The translations under genes and the position numbers were made by a program. DNA of 64,000 nt from positions 62,001 through 126,000 of the forward strand of contig JAGFJL010000068.1 in NCBI GenBank assembly GCA_024102725.1. The letters are read 5' to 3'. The notes beneath the pieces are model-generated. The model had not been told where the DNA came from. It worked only from the letters and a program-made list of their open reading frames with translations, and searched no databases. This DNA is from Nitrococcus mobilis (lineage in GTDB: Bacteria; Pseudomonadota; Gammaproteobacteria; Nitrococcales; Nitrococcaceae). Shown in pieces: positions 44,545-52,612 of the stretch (positions are counted from its first letter, which is position 1; the number at the start of each line of letters is the position of its first letter).

Positions 44545-44826
44545 TCAGGGTTTATCCTTGCATTCCTTGCATTCGTCGGCTTTTTTTCGCAGCCAACCGC
44601 TTAGCGTATCCGCCTTCCGGGCAATCTCTTCCAAGCGTTGACGCACCTCGCTTGCATCGGCACGCAAAGCATTGTCCACATCTTCGTGTATGAAGCCGGC
44701 CAGACGGCTAAGTGCCCCAAGCGTGTGCGCAAGCTCATTGGTCATAGGAGGGAGTTTTTCATCGAGCTCACGTAGCAGCTCTTCCTCCCTTGCAAGCTGT
44801 TCTTGCCGCTCCCATTCCCGTGCCAT
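44545..44826 (-). CDS. small coiled-coil protein
   Basis: This 93-residue charged protein has heptad-like helices (EQLAREEELLRELDEKL and ASEVRQRLEEIARKAD) and a C-terminal CKECKDKP. No family is recognised. The short Cys motif could bind a metal. Confidence 0.5.
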   Translation of the reverse strand: MAREWERQEQLAREEELLRELDEKLPPMTNELAHTLGALSRLAGFIHEDVDNALRADASEVRQRLEEIARKADTLSGWLRKKADECKECKDKP

Positions 44827-45243
44827 ACAACGGTCTCCTGCAATCTATTTCGCACCGTATGGCTCATTTCTCTCTCAGCTCGCTAAAAATGAGTGCCTCT
44901 CGCGTAATCCACCCCATATTCCTATAGGGAGACCGGGCGCGGCGACTGAGTTCCATGCCAACCTTGCAATCTTTCAATAACGGGTTCAGCCGCGTTCCTT
45001 ACGTTCCTTACATGATGCACGTCTACCATTTGCGCCCCCGGCGCGAGGAAGCGCGCTTCCCGGCTCAACTGGCCGCCGAAATGCATATCACCAGCTGAAC
45101 GAATAGGCCATCTCACCCAGCACGGGCGCCAGGAAGGCGGCACCTCATTGGAACACTGCCGCTACAGGTTCACGTCTCTGGTTATCCGAGATCTGGAAGC
45201 CCCCCAGGCAACCGCCTCGGCTGAAGGCGGGCACGGCCACGGA
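44827..45243. other. intergenic region, no gene supported
   Basis: Short open frames exist on both strands, but none has a ribosome binding site plus family features. The region is as GC-rich as coding DNA and might hold decayed sequence. Confidence 0.4.
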
Positions 45244-46116
45244 CTATCCGGCCGATCGGGAAGGCTCCCGAGGACGGCCTTGCGGGACCTCCGCCCGGGT
45301 TTGCTGCAGCCAAACCGAGGGCGAGGCATCGAATCGGGCCTTAAACGCCCGGGCCAATGCCGCGGGACCACTGTAGCCGACCGCATGCGCAACGATCGTG
45401 ACCGATTTCCCTCGCCTTAGCAACGCTTGCGCCAACCCAAGCCGCCAATGGGCAAGATACTCCCCCGGAGTGACCCCGATCGTGGCACGAAAATGCACCG
45501 CAAAGCGGGCACGGGACATCCCGGCGTGTTCGGCCAGCCGCTCGAGCGTCCACGGGTTGGCTGGATCCTCATGGATCGCATTCAGCGCCTTAGCCAAGCG
45601 CGGGTCAGCAAGTCCTGCAAGCAGGCCGACATCTACCTGATTACGGTCCATGAGGTAACGGAGTAATTGGATCGTCAACAGTTCACACAACCGATCGAGC
45701 GCGGCTTGCCGCCCGCAGCGGCTCTCGAAAGCCTCCTCGAACAGGAGTTCGATCGTGCGCGAGAGCATCTCCAGCTCGGCAAGCGGAATCACGAGCAGAC
45801 GCGGCAAAGCCCGCGCGAGCGGGTTCTCTGCACCCGCACCGAAATCGATGGAGCCGCAGACCGTTTCCGCACCCTCCGACCGAGAAGGCACAAGCCGATG
45901 CGTGGTCGGCCGCATGTAGAACAACAAGGTTGGCGTATTGAGTTCGAAGGTGGCCTCACCGGTTGTTTCGACGCGCAGCGCCCCGCGCAACAAAACGTGA
46001 ATGTGGCCAACGCCGTCTACGGCATCGAAGGTATGGGCCGAGCACAACGGTCCACTGTTGAAAACCCGGGCACGGAGCTCGAAACGACTTGGAAGCGAGG
46101 CCAGTCGATCCACCAC
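45244..46116 (-). CDS. AraC family transcriptional regulator
   Basis: This 290-residue regulator has an N-terminal cupin sensor (residues 15-100, HIHVLLRGALRVET). The C-terminal double helix-turn-helix (about 185-280) has TLERLAEHAGMSRARFAVHF and VGYSGPAALARAFKARF. It is divergent from the cytochrome P460 gene with an 18-bp palindrome between them, so it probably controls that gene and itself. The ligand is unknown. Confidence 0.9.
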   Translation of the reverse strand: MVDRLASLPSRFELRARVFNSGPLCSAHTFDAVDGVGHIHVLLRGALRVETTGEATFELNTPTLLFYMRPTTHRLVPSRSEGAETVCGSIDFGAGAENPLARALPRLLVIPLAELEMLSRTIELLFEEAFESRCGRQAALDRLCELLTIQLLRYLMDRNQVDVGLLAGLADPRLAKALNAIHEDPANPWTLERLAEHAGMSRARFAVHFRATIGVTPGEYLAHWRLGLAQALLRRGKSVTIVAHAVGYSGPAALARAFKARFDASPSVWLQQTRAEVPQGRPREPSRSAG

Positions 46117-46128
46117 AACGATACTATA

Positions 46129-46146
46129 AGTACATAATTAAGTACT
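46129..46146. promoter_or_regulatory. palindrome between the AraC and P460 genes
   Basis: AGTACATAATTAAGTACT has AGTAC/GTACT arms around a central AATT. It lies 13 bases upstream of the regulator start, in an otherwise AT-rich promoter region. It is a candidate operator. Confidence 0.45.
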
Positions 46147-46240
46147 AAAAGATACCAAACGTATTTATTTTTCGTCCACTATCCCTTCCGGGCTACTAAG
46201 GCCACCCGCCCAAATATCTCTAGTAATGGAAGGAGGCACC

Positions 46241-46798
46241 ATGAACAAGCTTTTGAGCTGCCTGATCAGCGCCGGCCTTGCCTTGACGGTGGTAACCGCA
46301 ACGCAGGCAGCGGACCTGGCCGAGCAGACGTTTCAGCAATATGTGGACGCGGACGGCAACATCCAACTGCCAAAAGGCTTCCGCCTTTCATGGACCCATC
46401 TTGGCTCCTGGGTCGTCGCCGACCCGAAAGCCCCCGGCCACGGATTCCACGATGTGTACACGCAACCGGAAGCCGCCAAGGGATATCGTCAAACCGGCAA
46501 GTTCCAGGATGGCACCGTATTGGTAAAGGAAATCCGCAAGATCGGTTCCGGCAAAATGACCACGGGCCAGGCACAGTGGGCAACCGAGCCAGCCATCTGG
46601 TTCGTCATGATTAAAGACGCCGAGAGCCGCTTCAAGGGCCCCCATTGGAGTAAGGGTTGGGGCTGGGCTTTGTTTAAAGCGGAGGAACCGACGGTCAACG
46701 CTTCCGAGGGTTTTGAAAAAACCTGCCGGGGATGCCATGTTCCCGCCCGAGATTCCGATTGGGTGTTCGTCGATGGCTACCCGACTCTGAGCCCCTGA
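46241..46798 (+). CDS. cytochrome P460 family c-type haem protein
   Basis: From ATG 46241 (AAGGAGG upstream) the protein has 185 residues. A signal peptide spans residues 1-23 (ends TQA). A P460-type domain follows, with LGSWVVADP and GFHDVYTQPEA at the N-terminal side. The haem site is KTCRGCHVPARDSDWVFVDG near residue 165. P460 proteins oxidise hydroxylamine or detoxify NO in ammonia and methane oxidisers. Whether this one has the cross-linking lysine cannot be decided here. Periplasmic location is inferred. Confidence 0.88.
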   Translation: MNKLLSCLISAGLALTVVTATQAADLAEQTFQQYVDADGNIQLPKGFRLSWTHLGSWVVADPKAPGHGFHDVYTQPEAAKGYRQTGKFQDGTVLVKEIRKIGSGKMTTGQAQWATEPAIWFVMIKDAESRFKGPHWSKGWGWALFKAEEPTVNASEGFEKTCRGCHVPARDSDWVFVDGYPTLSP

Positions 46799-46972
46799 AG
46801 CTTGATGGAATAGAGAGGCGGTGCCACCGCGTAGCTCCGAGCGCGGCGGCACCACATTAAGAGAGTCTCTCACCCAAAGCTCACTCGCACACCCCGGGAA
46901 CCCGCTCGCCTCAGCACCGACTCCACCCGGGCCATCACATCATCGACGATCATCCCGAAATCGACCGGACGC

Positions 46973-47221
46973 TCACATCGACACCGGCCTTGGCTGGCGT
47001 TGCTCGTCGATCGCGACGTACACGAAGGTTGCCTCGGTCACCTGGATCCGCTCCTCAGAGAAGCGCTCTCGGCGCCAAACTGCAACGGCGACGGTAATGG
47101 AGGTGCGCCCCGTTTTCAGTAACTTCGCGTAGAGGCTGACCTCATCGCCCACGAACACGGGCTTGAGAAAACTCATACCGTCTACGGCGGCGGTGGCGGT
47201 AACGGGATCAAAAATTGCGAT
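46973..47221 (-). pseudogene. truncated YciA-like acyl-CoA thioesterase
   Basis: The frame encodes only the C-terminal half of a hotdog thioesterase: [20 protein letters not shown] and QVTEATFVYVAIDEQRQPRP. Reading upstream, in-frame similarity continues about 15 codons before a TAG; the N-terminal ~45 residues with the catalytic region are missing. No matching remainder was seen in the other frames. Confidence 0.7.
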
Positions 47222-47393
47222 CTACCCTGCATTGCAGCTATGCGCTTGGGCGATCCAAGCGCAGTCTGTACAGTTGGGTTACACCAAAACGCTTCGAAGT
47301 GAGTCCTGCCGCGTCTGCAGTCGAATCGATTTTCGGTCACCTGCAAGGATAGGGTTCGTGCCAAGGATCCACCCGCGTAAGGAGGAACATGCA

Positions 47394-48854
47394 ATGAGAA
47401 ACCCCCGGCGGTTGGAGCGGGACGAGCGCATCGCCCTGAAGCCATTGCGCGAGCTTGCCGATCAGGCCTTCTCGCGCGCGGCCGGTGCACCTTTGATCGG
47501 TGGCAATCAGGTCCGTTTGCTCAAAGATGCACTCGAGAATTATCCCGCATGGCTGAGGGCGATTCGCGCAGCGCGCCACCACGTCCACTTCGAAAGCTAT
47601 ATCATCTATGAGGACGCGGTCGGCTGGGAATTTGCCGATGCCTTGATCGAAAAGGCACGCGAGGGAGTCACCGTCCGGCTTATCTACGATTGGATGGGCG
47701 GTTTCAGGAAGGCCTCGCGAGGGTTCTGGAGCGCTCTGCGCTCGGGCGGTGTCCAGGTTCGCTGCTACAATCCGCCACAGTTGCGCAGCCCGCTCGGCTG
47801 GCTCTCGCGTGACCACAGAAAGCTGTTGGCGGTCGATGGCGAAGTCGCTTTCGTAACGGGCCTGTGCGTGGGCCGTATGTGGCGCGGCGATCCTGCGCGC
47901 AAGGTCGAACCGTGGCGCGATACCGGGGTAGAAATCCGCGGCCGCGCCGTAGCGGAAGTCGAGCGAGCGTTCGCTCGGACGTGGGCCTGGTCCGGAGAAC
48001 CGCTTCCCACAGCAGACATCGCTGGCATACCGGCCCCCGCCGGAGACATGAGCTTGCGCATCGTGGCGAGTGAGCCCGCAACCGCGGGCATGTTTCGCTT
48101 GGACCAACTCGTCGCCGCGCTCGCCCGCAAGCGGCTGTGGCTGACCGATGCCTACTACGCCGCCACCACTTCATATGTCGAAGCGCTGCGCGCAGCCGCG
48201 AAGGACGGCGTCGACGTTCGCCTGCTACTGCCGAACGCAACCGATATCCCGCTGCTCCGGCCGCTCTCGCGGGCCGGCTATCGGGCACTGCTCGAGGCCG
48301 GGGTGCGCGTGTTCGAATGGAACGGAACGATGCTGCACGCCAAGACGGCGGTCGCAGACGGACATTGGGCCCGGGTCGGATCGACCAACCTTAATATTGC
48401 GAGCTGGTGGAGCAACTGCGAACTCGATGCCGTCATAGAAGACGACTCATTTGCGGGCGCGATGGAGGAGATGTATTTGCAAGATCTGGCCAATGCCACG
48501 GAAGTCGTGCTCGATCACAGACGCCGACCCTGTGCGCCTGGCGAACCGCGCCACCCGCGCGTCGAGACCGGCCGCGGCGCAACGGGCAGTACCAGCCGCG
48601 CGGCGGCCGGAGCGGTTCGAATCGGGCACGCCATCGGCGCCGCCTTCACGGACCGGCGCACCTTGGGGCCGATCGAAGCGCGTCTGGCCACCGTTGCCGG
48701 TGGCGTAGTGATCGCGCTCTCGGTGCTGCTTGCGGTATTCCCACGGGTCGTGGCTTACCCCATCGTCGCGTTCGGCCTCTGGAGCGGCCTTGCGCTACTG
48801 TACCGCGGATATCAACTCGCGCGGCAGCATCAGCCAACGGATCCGAGTGAGTGA
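47394..48854 (+). CDS. cardiolipin synthase-like phospholipase D family protein
   Basis: Two HxK-type motifs ([17 protein letters not shown] near residue 145 and [19 protein letters not shown] near 315) define the PLD superfamily; together they form one active site. The 486-residue length from ATG 47394 (AAGGAGG upstream) suits cardiolipin synthase of the ClsB type. It has no N-terminal membrane helices. Two hydrophobic segments at the C-terminus ([20 protein letters not shown] onward) may anchor it. An upstream start at 47163 is not supported. Confidence 0.88.
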   Translation: MRNPRRLERDERIALKPLRELADQAFSRAAGAPLIGGNQVRLLKDALENYPAWLRAIRAARHHVHFESYIIYEDAVGWEFADALIEKAREGVTVRLIYDWMGGFRKASRGFWSALRSGGVQVRCYNPPQLRSPLGWLSRDHRKLLAVDGEVAFVTGLCVGRMWRGDPARKVEPWRDTGVEIRGRAVAEVERAFARTWAWSGEPLPTADIAGIPAPAGDMSLRIVASEPATAGMFRLDQLVAALARKRLWLTDAYYAATTSYVEALRAAAKDGVDVRLLLPNATDIPLLRPLSRAGYRALLEAGVRVFEWNGTMLHAKTAVADGHWARVGSTNLNIASWWSNCELDAVIEDDSFAGAMEEMYLQDLANATEVVLDHRRRPCAPGEPRHPRVETGRGATGSTSRAAAGAVRIGHAIGAAFTDRRTLGPIEARLATVAGGVVIALSVLLAVFPRVVAYPIVAFGLWSGLALLYRGYQLARQHQPTDPSE

Positions 48855-48872
48855 GGCGGCAACTGAAACCGT

Positions 48873-49250
48873 TCACTCGAAATCGCCTGGGAGGTCCGCG
48901 CGCAACCAGGCCCAGGCATGCGCAACCTCTGAGGTTTTGTAATGCCTTACCGCCGCCCGGGTAAAAGGTTTGAAGAAACGAGTCAGCCACGCCTCCCAGC
49001 GCCCGTCGCCGACCACGACGATGCGCTCGAAATCCGTGTAATGCTTGGTTGCAAACCGGATGTCTTCCCAAACGGCACGCATATCCACGCCAGCAAAGTC
49101 CTCACACTGCACGAAGACGCGAAGCTTGCCTTCAACAGCCAAAATCGCCTCGAGCGCGGGCATCAAAGCTCGGTACTCGGCATCGTGCAGCCGGCCACTC
49201 AGCTTGTAACCGACAATCTTCGGCGAGCCCGTTTGGAGGGGTTCTATCAT
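48873..49250 (-). CDS. SpoIIAA-like STAS/SEC14 protein
   Basis: This 125-residue protein has the SpoIIAA-like pattern VGYKLSGRLHDAEYRALMPAL and VFVQCEDFAGVDMRAVWEDI, then ERIVVVGDGRWEAWL. The family is widespread and its function is poorly known; lipid-binding or anti-sigma links are proposed. It is convergent with the PLD gene. Confidence 0.8.
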   Translation of the reverse strand: MIEPLQTGSPKIVGYKLSGRLHDAEYRALMPALEAILAVEGKLRVFVQCEDFAGVDMRAVWEDIRFATKHYTDFERIVVVGDGRWEAWLTRFFKPFTRAAVRHYKTSEVAHAWAWLRADLPGDFE

Positions 49251-49578
49251 GGCTGGCCGTTCGCCTCCCTACGTCGCCTCGCCATCGTGTTGCCCGTCTA
49301 GCCTAACCACTGAGTCCATCAATAACCCACCTTACTTGAAGTCTATGCCAACCATCCGGCCGAAAACAGCGGACGGCGGCGTAGGTGAGCCATGCCTCTC
49401 ACCCCTCCACCGCCGCAACAATCGTAGTCCGATCATCGGGAGCACTCGTCATCCGCTCGCGCTCCCATATCGACCAGCGGGAAACGACTGACTAAGCTTT
49501 AAGAGCAGTAGACCATTAGCCGTCGCCGCGGCGTATTTCACTGGCGGGCAGCGACGGTCCATCAGGAGGCAAGATGAA
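49251..49578. other. intergenic region, no gene seen
   Basis: This stretch of 328 bases separates divergently read genes and should hold both promoters. No ORF, RNA gene or repeat could be supported. Confidence 0.5.
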
Positions 49579-50223
49579 ATGTTCAAAGACCGTATGGATG
49601 CCGCCGAACAGCTAGCGCACCGGTTGCGGCATCTCAAAGGCGAACGCCCGCTGGTACTCGCTATCCCCCGGGGTGCCGTACCCATGGCGAAGCACATCGC
49701 CGACGCCCTGGGCGGCGAGCTGGATGTGGTGCTGGTACACAAACTGGGGGCGCCCGGCAATCCGGAATACGCTGTCGGGGCGGTGAGCGAAGACGGCACG
49801 GTGGAGCTCTCCGCGCACGGCCGTAAGCTTTGCAGCGAGGATTACATCGAGCGCGAGGTCGACACCCAACTGCGGACCTTGCGCGCGCGGCGGCAATCTT
49901 ACACCCCGGTGCGCCCCCCCATCGATCCGACCGGGCGAGTCGTGATCGTGGTGGACGATGGCAGCGCAACCGGCGCCACCATGATCGCGGCGCTGCAGAC
50001 ACTGCGGCAACACGCGCCCCGCCAGCTCATCGCCGCGCTCGGTGTGGCCCCGCCGGATGCTCTACGCCGCATCGAGGCCGCAGCCGACGCCGTGATCTGC
50101 TTGGCGGCCCCGTCCATGTTCTACGCCGTCGGGCAGCACTTCGCGGACTTCCGCCAAATCAGTGACGAGGAGGTAATCGAACTCCTGCGCCACACCACGG
50201 AGCAAGGCACCACCGACAACTAG
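49579..50223 (+). CDS. phosphoribosyltransferase domain protein
   Basis: The PRPP-binding loop VVIVVDDGSATGATMIAAL is near residues 117-135, and LAIPRGAVPMAKHIADALGG near the N-terminus is the flexible-loop side. The 214-residue type I PRTase is of the uncharacterised kind often found in stress-gene neighbourhoods. The substrate base is unknown. It lies convergently to the PhaC-like gene, 7 bases away. Confidence 0.85.
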   Translation: MFKDRMDAAEQLAHRLRHLKGERPLVLAIPRGAVPMAKHIADALGGELDVVLVHKLGAPGNPEYAVGAVSEDGTVELSAHGRKLCSEDYIEREVDTQLRTLRARRQSYTPVRPPIDPTGRVVIVVDDGSATGATMIAALQTLRQHAPRQLIAALGVAPPDALRRIEAAADAVICLAAPSMFYAVGQHFADFRQISDEEVIELLRHTTEQGTTDN

Positions 50224-50230
50224 CCCGCCA

Positions 50231-51313
50231 CTAGTTACCCTGCACGCTCCTCGCAACCAGCCGCGGCCAAAGCTCGCGGTGGGCGCGCTCGCCGACCAGC
50301 ATCCCCACATGCCGCAGGGAAACGCCCCTATCGCCGTGGTACCAAAACAGCTCCCGATCTTGTGTCCCCATGCGCGCAAGGACTGGCAGAATCGACTCTG
50401 GCGGCACGATATCGCAGTCGCGATCGACCACACAGGTAATCGGGGCAACGATATCGCGCGGCGAGATACGCTTGCCCCCGATCCGCAACCGCCCCGCAGC
50501 GAATGCATCGTCGCGGTAGAGTCGATCGATCAGATCCAGGAACAAGCGGCGAGGCATGGCCGTCTCGTCCAGAGTCCAGCGTTCGACGAGCAGATGCATC
50601 CGCATCCTGGCCGGATCGGCAAACGAGCTGAGGAAATCCATACCTCGGGAGAAAATGAACGTCTGGGGCGAGGCCGCGGCGCTGAGGATGTTGAGCAGCG
50701 ACCCCGGCACAGCTTCGGCAGCGTTGATCAGCGCCCGGGTATCCGGTATCAGCGACACCAGCCGCCCCAAAGCGCCGATGTCCGGGCCGAAGTGAAGAGG
50801 CGTACTCAGGACGGTCAACCCGCGGATCCGCTCCGGATACCGCGCGGCGAACAAGCCGGCCAACAGCCCCCCGATGGAGTGGCCGGCGAGATGGATCCGA
50901 TCCGCGCCGGTCTGCGCGCACACGGCATCGATACCGCGCAACAGCATGGAATCGACGTAATCTGAAAGACCCAACTCTCCATGGTCGTTTGCAAACCGAG
51001 GCCAGATGACCAGATAGACCCGACAGCCCGCCTCCAGATAGCGCCGCACCACACTGACCGACGGCGTCATGTCCCAGATATCGGCACTCTTGATGGGTGC
51101 CGGGACGAGGACCACAACGGGCCCCCGCCCCTCGATGGTCGGGTAGCGGTAACAACACGCCGGCGTGCCTGTCTCGACAACCTCATGGGCGCAATGCGCG
51201 GCGCCAAGCCCGAAGGCATCGCAGATCGCACCCAGCCAGCGCCGATAGCAATCCATGTCGAGGTAGCATTGAGCCGCCGTCGATCGCCACGGATTATTGG
51301 CTGCAACGGCCAT
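50231..51313 (-). CDS. PhaC-like alpha/beta hydrolase with a serine nucleophile
   Basis: The 360-residue protein follows the short polyhydroxyalkanoate-synthase pattern: VVVLVPAPIKSADIWDM, then a nucleophile elbow HLAGHSIGGLLAGLFAAR near residue 150, CVVDRDCDIVPPESI (Asp) and HVGMLVGERA (His). True PHA synthases have Cys in this elbow. Here it is Ser, so esterase or depolymerase activity is more likely. It is convergent with the phosphoribosyltransferase gene. Confidence 0.78.
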   Translation of the reverse strand: MAVAANNPWRSTAAQCYLDMDCYRRWLGAICDAFGLGAAHCAHEVVETGTPACCYRYPTIEGRGPVVVLVPAPIKSADIWDMTPSVSVVRRYLEAGCRVYLVIWPRFANDHGELGLSDYVDSMLLRGIDAVCAQTGADRIHLAGHSIGGLLAGLFAARYPERIRGLTVLSTPLHFGPDIGALGRLVSLIPDTRALINAAEAVPGSLLNILSAAASPQTFIFSRGMDFLSSFADPARMRMHLLVERWTLDETAMPRRLFLDLIDRLYRDDAFAAGRLRIGGKRISPRDIVAPITCVVDRDCDIVPPESILPVLARMGTQDRELFWYHGDRGVSLRHVGMLVGERAHRELWPRLVARSVQGN

Positions 51314-51477
51314 ACGCCCTTATTACCCGTCAACCTTGGAGCCGAGCACGCACGGGCACGACGGCACCTGAGCCGGTCTCTAGCTCGAACACCGCATCCG
51401 CTCCGTTGCTGTACCAGCGCTCCACACGCTTTCAGACCGCATCATCCCACTGGGAACCCCGAACAACTCCCCAATTC

Positions 51478-51505
51478 CGTCATTCCGGCGTAGGCCGGAA
51501 TGACG
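51478..51505. repeat. CGTCATTCC palindromic repeat, perfect copy
   Basis: CGTCATTCCGGC, GTAG loop, GCCGGAATGACG: a perfect 12-bp stem. The left flank (GGGAACCCCGAACAACTCCC) resembles the flank at 12.56 kb. The rest of 51314-51595 shows nothing else. Confidence 0.8.
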
Positions 51506-51595
51506 CTGCCAAATGTGATTTTTCGAGATCCCCTATGCCGCCGGCGGAGCAGCCCTTCACCACTGCTCTGCCGGTATTGACCAGGGTACGCGGGC

Positions 51596-51883
51596 TCACA
51601 AGGAGCTCAGAAACTCCTTCCAGGGCGTGGCGCTGGCGGTCTCCGTTCGTGCATGACCGTATGCCCGTATGAGCATGGCCGCTTTCTCCACCTCTTTGGG
51701 ATCATCGGCCTCCACCAAGTCGACCACATCGAACCGACCGAGCGTGGCGTAGCTGTCCTTCCAGCGCAGCCCAGGGCATTGCTCCTTGATCTTCCTCGAG
51801 ACCGTTTGGGCGATCTCGCGCAGCTCCGCCGGCTCCGAGAACGCATCCGGTGAGATTCGGCTCAAAATCACGTAAGTCGCCAT
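51596..51883 (-). CDS. GYD domain protein
   Basis: This 95-residue protein begins MATYVILSRISPDAF, and the central GRFDVVDLVEADDPKEVEK replaces the GxYDxV... pattern typical of the GYD family. It forms a ferredoxin-like fold in this family. No enzymatic role is known. It stands alone. Confidence 0.75.
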   Translation of the reverse strand: MATYVILSRISPDAFSEPAELREIAQTVSRKIKEQCPGLRWKDSYATLGRFDVVDLVEADDPKEVEKAAMLIRAYGHARTETASATPWKEFLSSL

Positions 51884-52181
51884 AATAGGCCTCCTGACTG
51901 CCGAAAAGCTTTACTAGCGGCCATTCGCCGTGGCCAACTCGTGGCCGCCCACTCCCGTCTCCTCCTTAGTCCACAACAAATCTAGACCCGGAGGCGCACA
52001 GCTTTTCTCCATATAAGAATAGCCAACAACGCCGATTTCCGACCCAACGTGTATTCGATAGCGTAATTACCTCTTGAGACGGCGCCCCAAATCCGATCCA
52101 CTCATAGGATTCGCTGGGTATCTGATCGAGCTAAGCTACACTTCGAACATCCTTTATAGCTCCAACCCGCCAGGAGACCCG

Positions 52182-52589
52182 ATGTCATCGCGTTATCCAA
52201 GCGACTGGATGTGGGCGCGGGCATGCGAGATGCTCGAGCGCGCCGAACGACTACAACAGCAATTTTTCCAGGTCGGACCGGAAACCGATCTGGGCCCGAC
52301 TTGGCACCCTCCCGCCGATGTTTTCGAGACGGCCCGGGAAATCTGGATCATGGCCGCCTTGCCGGGTGTATCGCCGGCGTGTATCGAGCTGCGCATCGAG
52401 TCCGCCACGCTGATCCTCTCCGGCGAACGGCATCTGCCCGCTGCGTTTCGCCAGGCGGCGGTACATCGGCTGGAGATCCCCCATGGGCGTTTCGAACGCC
52501 GCCTGGCTCTGCCTGCCGGACGCTACGAGGTGGCAACGCACGAGATGGTGGATGGTTGCTTGGTAATAAGTCTGCGCAAGTTATTCTGA
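52182..52589 (+). CDS. small heat-shock protein, Hsp20/alpha-crystallin family
   Basis: From ATG 52182 (AGGAG upstream) this gives 135 residues. The alpha-crystallin core runs from PADVFETAREIWIMAALPGV (residue 37) to the C-terminus, with ELRIESATLILSGER and RFERRLALPAGRYEV. The usual I-x-I tail motif is missing, since the protein ends RKLF. ATG 52074 would add 36 residues without a ribosome binding site. It lies 23 bases before lon, so the two probably share a heat-inducible transcript. Confidence 0.9.
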   Translation: MSSRYPSDWMWARACEMLERAERLQQQFFQVGPETDLGPTWHPPADVFETAREIWIMAALPGVSPACIELRIESATLILSGERHLPAAFRQAAVHRLEIPHGRFERRLALPAGRYEVATHEMVDGCLVISLRKLF

Positions 52590-52612
52590 AACAGACCGGA
52601 GATCAGGTGGCT

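Noticed and set aside
44922-45143. 73-codon minus-strand ORF before the AraC gene
   Set aside because: A few frames look weakly coding, but no start signal or family pattern supports a gene; at most it is decayed sequence.
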